A DNA stretch of 64,000 nucleotides, taken from positions 25,949 through 89,948 of the forward strand of contig NZ_AEWH01000020.1 in NCBI RefSeq assembly GCF_000190475.1, given 5' to 3'. The position numbers and the translations under genes were made by a program. Numbering within the stretch: position 1 is the stretch's first letter; every line of letters begins with the position of its first letter. This DNA is from Ornithinibacillus scapharcae TW25. GTDB lineage: Bacteria > Bacillota > Bacilli > Bacillales > Amphibacillaceae. The notes beneath the pieces are model-generated. The model was not told where the DNA came from, made no database searches, and saw only the letters and a program-made list of their open reading frames with translations. Below are positions 50,138 through 59,047 of the stretch, piece after piece.

Positions 50138-51406
50138 TTATCGAAAGTATTGAATTTGATTTCTTCTTTCCTTTGCTCGATAGAGTGCTTGATCTGCATG
50201 ATAAATTAATGTTCTAGTGTCATTTCCATGTCTAGGGTATATAGAAACTCCTATGCTAGAAGTCACTTTCAATAACTTATCTCCTAGTTTATACGGCTCT
50301 TGAAACGCCCTATGAATTCTGTCTGTAATTCTATCAATTTCATTCCTTTCCTTTATACCACTTAATAAGACAAGGAATTCATCTCCTCCTACACGACATA
50401 GTTCATCTTGTTCGCGTACACTAGATTTTAACCTTTTAGAAAATTGGACGAGTAACGAATCTCCTGCATCGTGACCATAGGTGTCATTTATTGATTTAAA
50501 TTTATCAATATCAATATACAAAATTGCAATTTTTTCCTCGTTCACTTCTGCTTTCTTCATAGACTCTGTTACCGTTTCTGTGAAAAGTCTTCTATTTTTA
50601 AAACCTGTTAATGGATCATGATATGCTAAGTATTCTAACTTAGATTCATACTGTTTCTTTTCAGTAACATCTCTAATTACTATCTGTAGGTCTGGTTTTT
50701 CCTTGCTTCCTATGGGAATTATCTTGATTTCTGCATATATCATATATCCATCTTTTCGAAGGATACCTCCCACAATAGTTTGAGGTTCTGGAACTTCTTT
50801 TTGTTTATATATACCATCAATTAAGTTTTGGATTTCTTCTTTACGATCACTCGAGACAAAATCCCAAATCGAGTTGCCTATTACTTCATCTACATTCCTT
50901 TTTCCAAATAGTCTAACCCCTGTTTCATTTACAAGATCGATTTTGCCGTTACATTGCTTGATAATAGTTTCTGGCAAATATTCAACTAACATTCGGTAGC
51001 AATATTCACTTTCCTCTAGCTTTCGTTGAATCATCATTTGTTCTGTGAAATCTTTATACATTGCTACAGCAAGTACTTTCTCATTATTAATTACACGATA
51101 AGAGGCTAGAATATCGAGTTCTTCCCCTTGTTTATTCTTTCGCTTAACAACCGTGTAAGGAAATTCTTTGCCTTCCTTCAGTTGTTTGATAAATATCTCA
51201 TGTTCTTCCCTTGTCATATCCGCAATAAAGGGTGGAAAATCAATATTCCGTATATCATCTAAGTTCCAACCAAGCATATCCACAAATGCAGGATTACCGT
51301 ATAATACAGATCCATTTTGTCCTAAAATAAATATGGCATCGGTAGTATTATTCCAAATTAGACCAAGTATATTGTCGTCAATTTCTTTCCCTAATGCTTT
51401 GAGCAT
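50138..51406 (-). CDS. PAS-PAS-GGDEF diguanylate cyclase
   Basis: Makes the second messenger c-di-GMP. It has 422 residues and no membrane segment: two PAS sensor domains (about residues 10-125 and 130-250) and a GGDEF domain (about 260-420). The active site is an intact RVGGDEF, and an RxxD product-inhibition motif (REQD) lies exactly five residues before it, so the enzyme should be active and feedback-inhibited. The start is uncertain; I use the ATG of MLKALGKEI, with GGTGGTGA upstream. It follows an EAL gene by 43 bases. Confidence 0.9.
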   Translation of the reverse strand: MLKALGKEIDDNILGLIWNNTTDAIFILGQNGSVLYGNPAFVDMLGWNLDDIRNIDFPPFIADMTREEHEIFIKQLKEGKEFPYTVVKRKNKQGEELDILASYRVINNEKVLAVAMYKDFTEQMMIQRKLEESEYCYRMLVEYLPETIIKQCNGKIDLVNETGVRLFGKRNVDEVIGNSIWDFVSSDRKEEIQNLIDGIYKQKEVPEPQTIVGGILRKDGYMIYAEIKIIPIGSKEKPDLQIVIRDVTEKKQYESKLEYLAYHDPLTGFKNRRLFTETVTESMKKAEVNEEKIAILYIDIDKFKSINDTYGHDAGDSLLVQFSKRLKSSVREQDELCRVGGDEFLVLLSGIKERNEIDRITDRIHRAFQEPYKLGDKLLKVTSSIGVSIYPRHGNDTRTLIYHADQALYRAKERRNQIQYFR

Positions 51407-51449
51407 TACTATCACCACCATCAAATTACTTTATATTTACATTGAATGA

Positions 51450-52193
51450 TTAAACAACCTGCTCGGAGTTAGCTAGATAATAATTCAAAACCTGTGGTTT
51501 GCCTAAATGGTACCCTTGAGCATAACGTACCCCTAGTTTTTTAGCCGCTTGCAAATCTGCTTCATTTTCTATTCCTTCTAGTATCATAATCGTTTCTTCA
51601 TCAATGAGATGAAATAATAGCTCTATTGCCTTTTGCTTTTTAGGAGAATTCGCTAAATCTCTTGAAAAGTATTGATCTAGTTTGACAATATTCGGTTCCA
51701 GCTCAATAACGTATGGAAGCGTTGACTCCCCTTTGCCAATATCATCCAATGCAATTAGAAAACCTTTGTTCTTAATTTCATCTACCATTCTTACACACAT
51801 CTCTAATTCCGCTTCTTTTCTTTCTTCCGTTAATTCAAGCACAACAGAACCAGTAGTTAATTTCAGGGAAGATTTCAGTTGCTCTATTTTCTTAAAAGAT
51901 GCTGGATTTCCAATAGTAGAAGGAAGAATATTTATAAATATATACAATCCATTCAAAGTGTTGGCCTTGTTATTGATGGTTTCAAAAGCTTTACGAATTG
52001 AATGCATATCCAATTCATATAACTGATTACTTTCTTCGGCCTTTTTCAATAATAATTCTGGGTTATTGAATTCTCTTGAACGTAGTAACATTTCATATCC
52101 AAATACATTATTTCTATCTAAATCAATAATTGGCTGAATGACGTGATAAATATCTAGATCATCCATTATATTGTTTCGATATTGATTAATCAT
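51450..52193 (-). CDS. EAL-domain protein (putative c-di-GMP phosphodiesterase)
   Basis: A stand-alone EAL domain of 247 residues. The signature EAL is changed to EML (Glu34 kept). Most other catalytic positions are present: Asn in FINIL, Glu in LELTEE, the Asp pair in ALDDIGKGEST, Lys in VKLDQ, Glu in LEGIEN and the QGYHLGKP ending. DDFGxG has become DDIGKG. Activity is therefore likely but not certain. It lies upstream of and probably cotranscribed with a diguanylate cyclase, forming a make/break pair. Confidence 0.85.
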   Translation of the reverse strand: MINQYRNNIMDDLDIYHVIQPIIDLDRNNVFGYEMLLRSREFNNPELLLKKAEESNQLYELDMHSIRKAFETINNKANTLNGLYIFINILPSTIGNPASFKKIEQLKSSLKLTTGSVVLELTEERKEAELEMCVRMVDEIKNKGFLIALDDIGKGESTLPYVIELEPNIVKLDQYFSRDLANSPKKQKAIELLFHLIDEETIMILEGIENEADLQAAKKLGVRYAQGYHLGKPQVLNYYLANSEQVV

Positions 52194-52360
52194 AGTGTTT
52201 CCTACTCTCTTTTAATTGCCATAAGTAAGCAGACTTTATATAGACTAAAATTCGATTCAATAATCACCTATAGATGTATCTCGAATTCGAGATAAATTTA
52301 AGTAAAAAAATTTGGATTTAAAACTTATAATTTCAGGGTTAAGTCCTATACCAATTTATC

Positions 52361-53866
52361 TTACTCTAGTTTCTGTATCAACGATAACAAATTCCCTGAC
52401 ATCTCACGTATCGTTTCAGTTGAACTATTTATCTCTTCCGTAACAGCTGCCTGTGAACGAACCTTTCCACTCATTTTATTAATACTTGAAACAATATCGG
52501 TTACCGAATTATTAATATCCCCGATTATTTTCTCAATTTGTTCTACTGCAACAGATGTATTATTTGATAATTTTTGTACTTCCTGTGCAACAACACTAAA
52601 GCCTTTTCCATGTTCTCCAGCTCTTGCCGCTTCTATTGAAGCATTTAATCCTAACAATTTAGTATGATTCGAAATTTCTTTAATTAAATCGGTTATGGAT
52701 ATGGTCATTTCAATACATTGTTTTGCATATTCAGCTGACTTTGAAGTTAATTCATGCTCATGAGCAATATCGATTGCTTCCTTTGAAATATCATTGATAT
52801 TATCAGCAAGTTCACCAAGATAATTTGTGAAATCATTCATTTCTCCTTCTACTTGCTCATCATAGTAATTTCGTTGAATCTCATGATTAATATCACGTAG
52901 TACACCAGAAACAAGAGTTGGATTCCCTTTTCGGTCACGAATTGCTTTGACTAACATACTAAACCACCGATTATTTTCTTTACTCAAGTTCATTCGGAAT
53001 TTGATATTCAATTCTTCTTGAGTTGAATCATATAAATAGGTCATAAACGTGCTTTTTACTTGTTCTTGCTCCTCTTTAGAAATCAGATCCAACCACGACT
53101 CTAGTCTTGGTTCTAACTCGGCGTCTTCAATCCCTAATAAGCGTTTAAATTGAGGAGAATACCATATTTGACTATCTGAATTGTTAATGTCAAAAGCCAT
53201 CCCCCATGATCCTTCTAACGTTGATACACTATACCCCAGTGATTTTTCCATTAATTCTAGTCGGGATAATAAATTCTGGATTCTTATCGTATTCATTTTA
53301 TTTTCATGGATATTTACTAATGTACCGATATTACGATACGGAACCCCGGATTCATCACGTAAGGTTTTTGCTTTCGCGTGAAACCACTCGATGGCTCCGT
53401 CTTTTTTTACTCCCATATATTCTAAATCATAAGGTTTCTTCGTTTCTCCTAAATAATGCTTCTGAAAAGCATCTGTTACCGATTCAACTTCATCTAGCGC
53501 TACTGAGTCATACCAACTTTGAAATATATTAGGAAAATCCTCTTCATTTTTATAACCTAAGGACTCTCTAAAAATATGATTATAATAATTAGAATCAGAT
53601 GGAATACCATTTTTAATATCTAAATCCCAAGTCCCAATTCCATTAAGTTCCGTAACAATTTGGTGTTTTACATAAAGATTATTATATTTTGTTTGTAACT
53701 GATCTAGTAATCCATTTATAGCAACTACTAATTCTTGCATTACTTTATCATCTGGTTGAAATGCTAATCTCTCTAATAAAGGCTCCTTAGATTGGCTCTC
53801 TTGTTTGAGCACTTCTATATGATTAATTAACCTATTAATTTCCTTAATTAGTTCTTTTCTAAACAA
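52361..53866 (-). CDS. Soluble PAS-containing methyl-accepting chemotaxis-like protein
   Basis: A cytoplasmic chemoreceptor-like protein of 501 residues with no membrane helices: an N-terminal helix, two PAS domains (about 65-190 and 210-335), and a short C-terminal signalling coiled coil. The CheA/CheW-binding hairpin is recognisable ([21 protein letters not shown]). The coiled coil is short. The start is a TTG with GGAGG seven bases before it. It heads a cluster with the EAL and GGDEF genes, suggesting that redox, oxygen or small-ligand sensing feeds c-di-GMP or motility. Confidence 0.88.
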   Translation of the reverse strand: MFRKELIKEINRLINHIEVLKQESQSKEPLLERLAFQPDDKVMQELVVAINGLLDQLQTKYNNLYVKHQIVTELNGIGTWDLDIKNGIPSDSNYYNHIFRESLGYKNEEDFPNIFQSWYDSVALDEVESVTDAFQKHYLGETKKPYDLEYMGVKKDGAIEWFHAKAKTLRDESGVPYRNIGTLVNIHENKMNTIRIQNLLSRLELMEKSLGYSVSTLEGSWGMAFDINNSDSQIWYSPQFKRLLGIEDAELEPRLESWLDLISKEEQEQVKSTFMTYLYDSTQEELNIKFRMNLSKENNRWFSMLVKAIRDRKGNPTLVSGVLRDINHEIQRNYYDEQVEGEMNDFTNYLGELADNINDISKEAIDIAHEHELTSKSAEYAKQCIEMTISITDLIKEISNHTKLLGLNASIEAARAGEHGKGFSVVAQEVQKLSNNTSVAVEQIEKIIGDINNSVTDIVSSINKMSGKVRSQAAVTEEINSSTETIREMSGNLLSLIQKLE

Positions 53867-54353
53867 GCCATTTCCTCCTTCTTGTACTATACAAAATATC
53901 GTAAAAATATCTCTAATTAAGAATACCTAAATTAAAGATAATCTTTTACTTCTTTTATGTCAACAAAATGAATTGGACGATGTGCTATTACCATCACAAC
54001 CAAATAAAGATGGTCTTAAATAAAAAAAGGCTGGTACTAAAAGGATAATTTCCTCTTTAATGCCCAACCTTTTTTTATTTTTCTTAGTACGCCTTACGTT
54101 TTATCCTTAAAAAATTATGTACAAAATTTCTTGATTCGATTGGAGGCTTTCAGGGATTTACATTATTTATAAACAACTTTAATGAATCTTCGATAATATT
54201 AAATAGGATTATATTTTAATAGGAGGAAACAGTGTAACGAAAAATATAAGTACTAGGGGTTTTAGCAGCCAGGTTGCTTACTGATTCTGTAAAAAACGTG
54301 TCAGCAGAAATTAACGTAAGAGGTCTTTAACGGTGAAAACGCAGTAAGGGAGA
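53867..54353. other. Gap between the chemoreceptor and TraX genes
   Basis: About 490 A/T-rich bases without a supported gene. The one clear element is the hairpin at 54022-54076. No repeat units or RNA genes recognised. Confidence 0.5.
54022..54076. terminator. Orphan hairpin with A/T tracts
   Basis: AAAAAAAGG ... CCTTTTTTT outer stem with an inner AAAGGA/TCCT pairing and T-rich flanks. The genes on both sides point away from it, so it ends no annotated transcript; it may be left from a lost gene or end an unrecognised small RNA. Confidence 0.55.
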
Positions 54354-54359
54354 TTGTAT

Positions 54360-55178
54360 ATGACTACTACTAAACTGAAAATACTTGCCTTAATCACAAT
54401 GCTTATCGACCATTTTGGGCAATTTATCCCGGATACACCGGATTGGTTTCGATGGATAGGTAGAATCGCTGCCCCTATTTTTATATATTGTGTTGTTATT
54501 GGTTACAAGCATACATCTAATAGAAAGAAGTACCTTACCCGCTTATATTTATTTGCTGTAGGCATGGCCATATTAAACTTGTTTATCAACAACCAGGTCT
54601 ATTACAATTCTGTTAGAGGAATAATTGACATTAATGACTATTATATTACAAATAATTTCTTTGCTCCGTTATTTTTCATTGCATTCTTAATTTTATTATT
54701 GGAAAAAAGAAAGATAACTTTTATCGTTATACTTTTCATATGGCAAATTATCTCTGTAATAATATTTTTTATTCTTGTCGAAGGATCCGAAATATTGGTT
54801 CCAAGTGATGTAATGCCAACTTATCTTTTTCTTGGAGCCGTATTCGGAAATGTTGCGCTTATGGAGGGCGGTATTCTTTTTATTTTACTAGGAGCTTTTT
54901 TCTACTATTCGGATGAAAATAAGGCTAAGATTGCAATTGGATATTTATTATTCAGTATAGTTATTCTTCTAATTAATCATAAGTTGCATCCACTGGCATT
55001 TTCGGGTTTTGTCTCATTTTTATTCCCCTTTATGGATTTCCAATGGATGATGGTTTTTGCCTTACCTTTTATTTTGTTATACAACGGTAAAAGAGGATTA
55101 GGGTTAAAATACTTTTTCTATGTTTTTTATCCTACACACATTGTTATACTCTATCTGATTGGACTATACTTAAGATAG
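54360..55178 (+). CDS. TraX-family integral membrane protein
   Basis: A polytopic membrane protein of 272 residues with about eight hydrophobic helices. LKILALITMLIDHFGQF and WFRWIGRIAAPIFIY are the TraX family opening; the family includes the F-plasmid pilin acetylase and relates to membrane acyltransferases. The role in chromosomal Firmicutes copies is unknown. GGGAG precedes the ATG at 54360; a TTG two codons earlier is possible. It is just outside the tRNA scar and its codon use is unremarkable. Confidence 0.85.
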   Translation: MTTTKLKILALITMLIDHFGQFIPDTPDWFRWIGRIAAPIFIYCVVIGYKHTSNRKKYLTRLYLFAVGMAILNLFINNQVYYNSVRGIIDINDYYITNNFFAPLFFIAFLILLLEKRKITFIVILFIWQIISVIIFFILVEGSEILVPSDVMPTYLFLGAVFGNVALMEGGILFILLGAFFYYSDENKAKIAIGYLLFSIVILLINHKLHPLAFSGFVSFLFPFMDFQWMMVFALPFILLYNGKRGLGLKYFFYVFYPTHIVILYLIGLYLR

Positions 55179-55233
55179 TTTACATTAAATAGCTCCTCCA
55201 ATTTAGCTTCAATTTGGATAAAATTTAAATAAT

Positions 55234-55263
55234 ATAAAAAAAACCTTGCTACAGCAAGGTTTT
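55234..55263 (-). terminator. Terminator behind the tRNA-Arg fragment
   Basis: AAAACCTTGCT / AGCAAGGTTTT stem with a two-base loop, then TTTTTTTT on the minus strand. It directly follows the tRNA 3' end, so this is the original tRNA gene's terminator. Confidence 0.85.
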
Positions 55264-55268
55264 AATGA

Positions 55269-55314
55269 TGCCCACGGCAGGATTCGAACCTGCGACACAC
55301 GGTTTAGGAAACCG
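55269..55314 (-). pseudogene. 3' fragment of tRNA-Arg(CCU), likely attachment-site scar
   Basis: Minus strand shows anticodon arm CGGT-TTCCTAA-ACCG (anticodon CCT), variable loop, T arm GCAGG-TTCGAAT-CCTGC and the acceptor 3' strand CGTGGGC plus A. The 5' half (GCCCACG acceptor strand, D arm) is absent; unrelated A/T-rich sequence takes its place. Phage and ICE integrases commonly recombine in tRNA 3' ends, leaving just such a fragment at one end of the element. Confidence 0.88.
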
Positions 55315-55387
55315 AGTTATATAATTGTGTCCTGTTAAGTTTCATTATAAATCATTGATACAAACAGGTTTTATAAGATTTTCCTTA

Positions 55388-55456
55388 GGTAACGTTTTAG
55401 TTTTTTGTGTAAAATTTGTTTAATTGGGTCCCAACTATGTCCCAATTAGAACAGGA
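55388..55456 (-). pseudogene. Remnant of an integrase C-terminus next to the tRNA scar
   Basis: On the minus strand, after a stop, a short frame reads RSCSNWDIVGTQLNKFYTKN and ends with TAA. A GTQL-type tail just before an att site is typical of tyrosine integrases of Gram-positive phages. Only about 20 codons remain, so the call rests mostly on position. Confidence 0.4.
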
Positions 55457-55679
55457 CCTTTAAAATATTAATACTTACGATTTTAAATAGATATTTAATA
55501 AATTGCCTATCGGAGCAAAAATATTGCACCAGAAGAAAGAAAAGATATCTTATTTATCGAGTATGACATGATAGAAAAACTATATCTACTTTAACTTACG
55601 AGTAAGAATTCTTCTTTAATGTGATGATTGACTAGGACAATTTTAAACCGATAATGATGACAAGGATCTAGCTTTTTGT

Positions 55680-55939
55680 TTTCGTAATTGTATTGCTGCT
55701 ACTTTGTACTAAATACTTTATGCAAAGAATGAGGACATTGAATTAAATACGCCTGATACATATTCCATTTATTATTTGTTTACAGTCATGAATTTCTCGA
55801 TTCCATTTATTGGATGGATACTTATCTATTTGGTATCTAATTTTTGTCCTCCAATTTATTATTCACTGACACTGTTAGCTATATTTATTATAATTATAAA
55901 ATCTAATTTCACTATTAAAGCAAATAAGGTATATTTTTA
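55680..55939 (+). pseudogene. Decayed small membrane protein
   Basis: Two overlapping plus-strand frames carry hydrophobic sequence: FVIVLLLLCTKYFMQRM in one, then DIELNTPDTYSIYYLFTVMN and IPFIGWILIYLVSNF running to a TAA in another. A single frameshift near 55730 would join them. No start or ribosome binding site is convincing, and I do not recognise the family. The whole stretch 55315-56217 looks like decayed accessory DNA. Confidence 0.3.
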
Positions 55940-56217
55940 AAATAGTGGCACATCCAAAAACTGAATTAATAACTAAGTCATTATTTAGGATTTTTCCTAT
56001 ATAACTGAAATCTATTAAGTTGTTATTCCTTGACATCATTATTAACCAAGATAATCCTAGGGAAGCTAGAATGAATAATACAAAGCCTATCATAAAAAAT
56101 AGTAATTATTACCCATAGAAAAAGAATCCATTTTGGTCAAAGTAATTCCAAAATGGATTCTTTTAATTATAAGTAATATGTGCGGTATGATGTGATCTTA
56201 AATATCTAAGAAGTCTA

Positions 56218-56610
56218 CTATTTATCAGCCGAATTTACCGGTAGTTTGCAACCACTCTCTGTGCAATGACCTACAGGGACAATCAAGCGACGTTCGGCCA
56301 CAAAATCATAACAGATTTGCCCTAACCCTAAAGCATTCAGTAAATACAAGAACGGAAGAAGTGGCATTAATAACGGTACACGTTGTAATATTGTTTTGAT
56401 ACCATATATTCCAATAGTTATTTTTCCGGTTGATAAATCTTTAACATGCATCCTTTTATTTAACTCATCAATATCAATGCCATTCACTTCATTATTCCTA
56501 AAATCAATGAACGATAACTTTTTTAACCAGTCTAGTTTTTGGAAATTGGCTTTCACACTGTGACAAAATGAACAATATCCATCATAGTAAACTTCAACTT
56601 TATGAAACAT
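56218..56610 (-). CDS. DCC-family thiol-disulfide oxidoreductase-like protein (DUF393)
   Basis: A 130-residue DCC protein named for its N-terminal motif, here YYDGYCSFCHSVK with a CxxC pair after Asp-Gly. The rest (LSFIDFRNNEVNG, GIKTILQRVPLLMPLLPFLYLL, CYDFVAERR) matches the fold, which resembles thioredoxin; function is unproven. GGGAG lies eight bases before the ATG of MFHKVEVYY. DCC proteins are often encoded beside HTTM-type membrane proteins, and one lies about 0.9 kb away. Confidence 0.85.
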   Translation of the reverse strand: MFHKVEVYYDGYCSFCHSVKANFQKLDWLKKLSFIDFRNNEVNGIDIDELNKRMHVKDLSTGKITIGIYGIKTILQRVPLLMPLLPFLYLLNALGLGQICYDFVAERRLIVPVGHCTESGCKLPVNSADK

Positions 56611-56886
56611 CACATATCTCCCACTTTTCTTCAATAGTTTATTCACAACAAAATAATTTTTGATAGCAGGATACCTAGACTTTTTTATCCAATTATTTCA
56701 CTTATTTTAAATATACATTAACATTAGCGTGAGTATTTAGTCAAATTTGAAAACTTTTAAAAATATGGTATTATTAAGTCAAAATTTAGTAATAATTTTC
56801 ACGAATTGCTACGTAAAACTGTAATTGATGCAGGCACCGTATTTTTTGGGCCAGCAAGAATTAGTAGAGTCATTGGAGGGATATCT

Positions 56887-57363
56887 ATGATAAATTTGGT
56901 TCGAATGAACGAAGAACAGTATAAAAGATTCTTCGAAGAGACAGTCAAAGAGTATGCAGAAGAAAATGTGAAAGAAGGCAGATGGAAACAATCAGAATCT
57001 ATTGAACGAGCAACCAAAGAAACAAATGAACTATTACCTAAAGGTATTCATACGGATGGGCATTACTTGTGTACATTGCAGCATGAAGAAGTAGGCCCAA
57101 TAGGCACGATTTGGTATGAAATCAGAGAAAAAAATGGTGATAAGCAAGCTTTTATATACAGCATTATGATAGACGAAGAATTTCAAGGCAAGGGATATGG
57201 AAAACAGTCACTTATTGCATTTGAAACAGAACTTGTCTCGATGGATGTAATTTCAATTGGGTTACATGTTTTCGGTCACAACAAACGTGCATATCAGTTG
57301 TATACCAAGATGGGGTATATTCCAACAAGCATTAAACTGAAAAAAGATCTAAAGAACAAATAA
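56887..57363 (+). CDS. GNAT family N-acetyltransferase
   Basis: A 158-residue acetyl-CoA-dependent acetyltransferase. Motif A is IYSIMIDEEFQGKGYGKQSL (the Q/RxxGxG/A loop as QGKGYG) and motif B is HNKRAYQLYTKMGYIPT. The substrate is unknown. GGAGG lies seven bases before the ATG at 56887; the frame is open upstream (56806) but without a start signal. Base composition is normal for this genome. Confidence 0.9.
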   Translation: MINLVRMNEEQYKRFFEETVKEYAEENVKEGRWKQSESIERATKETNELLPKGIHTDGHYLCTLQHEEVGPIGTIWYEIREKNGDKQAFIYSIMIDEEFQGKGYGKQSLIAFETELVSMDVISIGLHVFGHNKRAYQLYTKMGYIPTSIKLKKDLKNK

Positions 57364-57553
57364 AACTAACTCGTATCTCGAATTTACTAGAACGATAACA
57401 ACTCAAAAATAATCGCTGGGCTATGTAAGTAGTCTTTCGAACTTTAAACTAACTATAATCCTAATTTGCACTTGAGAAATCCTTTCTTTTATGAGTAAAG
57501 AAATCTTAAAAATGTGTCAATGGAAAGGATTAATTCTTGGAGGGGGTTTGGCG

Positions 57554-59047
57554 ATGAATATTATCACGGACTGGTGGCTATTTGAGATGGCTCCGGTGTC
57601 CGGGGTACTGCGGGCAGTCTTCTACACTGGCCTACTTTTGCTTTGTCTAGTCGACTTTCCATCGCCACTACAGGCGACAAAGATTATGGGCAGTACCGAA
57701 CGTGTCTTCTACACCCCGGTCTTTGCGATGCGGCTAATGGGCCTTAGCTGGGTTAGTCACCGCGTGCTGTCCGTTGTGACCAAGCTGACAATCGTAGCGT
57801 GGGTAGCGGCTGCGGCTGGTTTCATCCAGCCGGTCTCTGGTATACTGACGTTTCTTGGTTTTGCATTCTTGCATATGGTCAATGCTGGTGCGCTAGGCTC
57901 CCACCACTCGAAGCACTCGGCGCTGTATGCGTTATTGGTCATGTGTTTCTCGGTGTCCTATGACTTCTCGCTGGACGGTCTGCTCGCCCAGTACGTGAAC
58001 TGGCCACTGTTGGTGTCTGAACAATCGGCTTTCACTTCAGGGTTTGCTCCGTTATTGCTACTACTATTCCTATCCTATACGATTTTAGCAGGCGGAGTCT
58101 CCAAGCTCCTCTATGGTGGCCTCGGGTGGTTAAATGGTGAAGCATTACGGTTCTATATTAGGTATTCGCCGTCCCGCTGGCCCTTTATGACCAGACTACT
58201 CGTGGGAAGCCCAGTGCTATGCCAGGTGTTAGCAACTCTGACCGTGCTAATCGAACTGACGGCCCCGCTCGCAATCTTCATTTCTTCGTCGAGAGTTCCG
58301 TTAGTTGTAGGCTGGATTTGTATGCATATCGGCATCCTATTCGTGATGCGTCCTGCGTACTGGGTACAAATGTGGTGCTACCTGCTTCTAATTGTACCGA
58401 GCCTTACCAACCATTCGAACATCACCACCGCAGTCTCCTTGGGAGGCTTGTTCACCGCCGTGGGAATACTCTCAAGTGTGGTACTCATTACAGTGCTAAT
58501 CCGACAGTCTGAAGAGTGGCCGTTCACCTCGGTGCCAATGTACTCTAATAGCCTGAAGGATGGTGCCGTGCGAGCACCTTCCGAATCGGAATTATACGAG
58601 CGCGCCTTACGAGCTCACCGAAACAAGCATCGGGTGTGGCAACGGGCCTGGTTGCCCGTCGAGGTCATGGAGGACATCTTAGTTCGGTCAATCGATGATG
58701 GCAAGAGACACCGGCTGTTCTACCTGATACTTGAAAACAGAGTGGCGAAATTTGTCCGCTGGCCCCAATACACCAAGGTGGTGCGCGCTACTGCGATCGC
58801 CGATTTAGTGGCGAAGTATGCAGACCAGGTTGAATTAAACATATCTGGCCCGGACTACCCAGCGACTCGCCTGCTGCACGAGGTCGCATCAATTGTTAAG
58901 AATGTGTTGCCAGACTGGGAGCGGTATGACCGCATCGAACTCGTATGTCGTACTGACTCGGGTAGTGTAAGGATTGCCGCTGTGCCGCTGGACACGCAGG
59001 CAGTTCGAGGATTTAATGACCATCAACAAAAATCCGAAAGCCTGTAA
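57554..59047 (+). CDS. HTTM-type multipass membrane protein, GC-rich
   Basis: A 497-residue membrane protein with roughly nine to ten hydrophobic helices and a soluble C-terminal domain of about 150 residues. ERVFYTPVFAMRLMGL, LHMVNAGALGSHHSKHSAL and EWPFTSVPMYSN resemble HTTM (vitamin-K-dependent carboxylase-like) domains, but true carboxylase activity cannot be inferred. Its bases are visibly richer in G and C than any neighbour, with many CTG, GTG, GCG and CGC codons, which points to acquisition from a higher-GC donor. GGAGGGGG lies seven bases before the ATG at 57554; the 21 A/T-rich codons upstream (from 57491) look like local leader. Confidence 0.75.
   Translation: MNIITDWWLFEMAPVSGVLRAVFYTGLLLLCLVDFPSPLQATKIMGSTERVFYTPVFAMRLMGLSWVSHRVLSVVTKLTIVAWVAAAAGFIQPVSGILTFLGFAFLHMVNAGALGSHHSKHSALYALLVMCFSVSYDFSLDGLLAQYVNWPLLVSEQSAFTSGFAPLLLLLFLSYTILAGGVSKLLYGGLGWLNGEALRFYIRYSPSRWPFMTRLLVGSPVLCQVLATLTVLIELTAPLAIFISSSRVPLVVGWICMHIGILFVMRPAYWVQMWCYLLLIVPSLTNHSNITTAVSLGGLFTAVGILSSVVLITVLIRQSEEWPFTSVPMYSNSLKDGAVRAPSESELYERALRAHRNKHRVWQRAWLPVEVMEDILVRSIDDGKRHRLFYLILENRVAKFVRWPQYTKVVRATAIADLVAKYADQVELNISGPDYPATRLLHEVASIVKNVLPDWERYDRIELVCRTDSGSVRIAAVPLDTQAVRGFNDHQQKSESL

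Noticed and set aside
55875-56093. 72-codon minus-strand hydrophobic frame
   Set aside because: It opens with a plausible membrane segment but has no ribosome binding site, its second half looks random, and it overlaps a decayed frame on the other strand.
57757-58512. Long shadow frames inside the HTTM gene
   Set aside because: GC-rich genes generate long open frames on other phases; the HTTM frame alone has recognisable membrane topology and family motifs.
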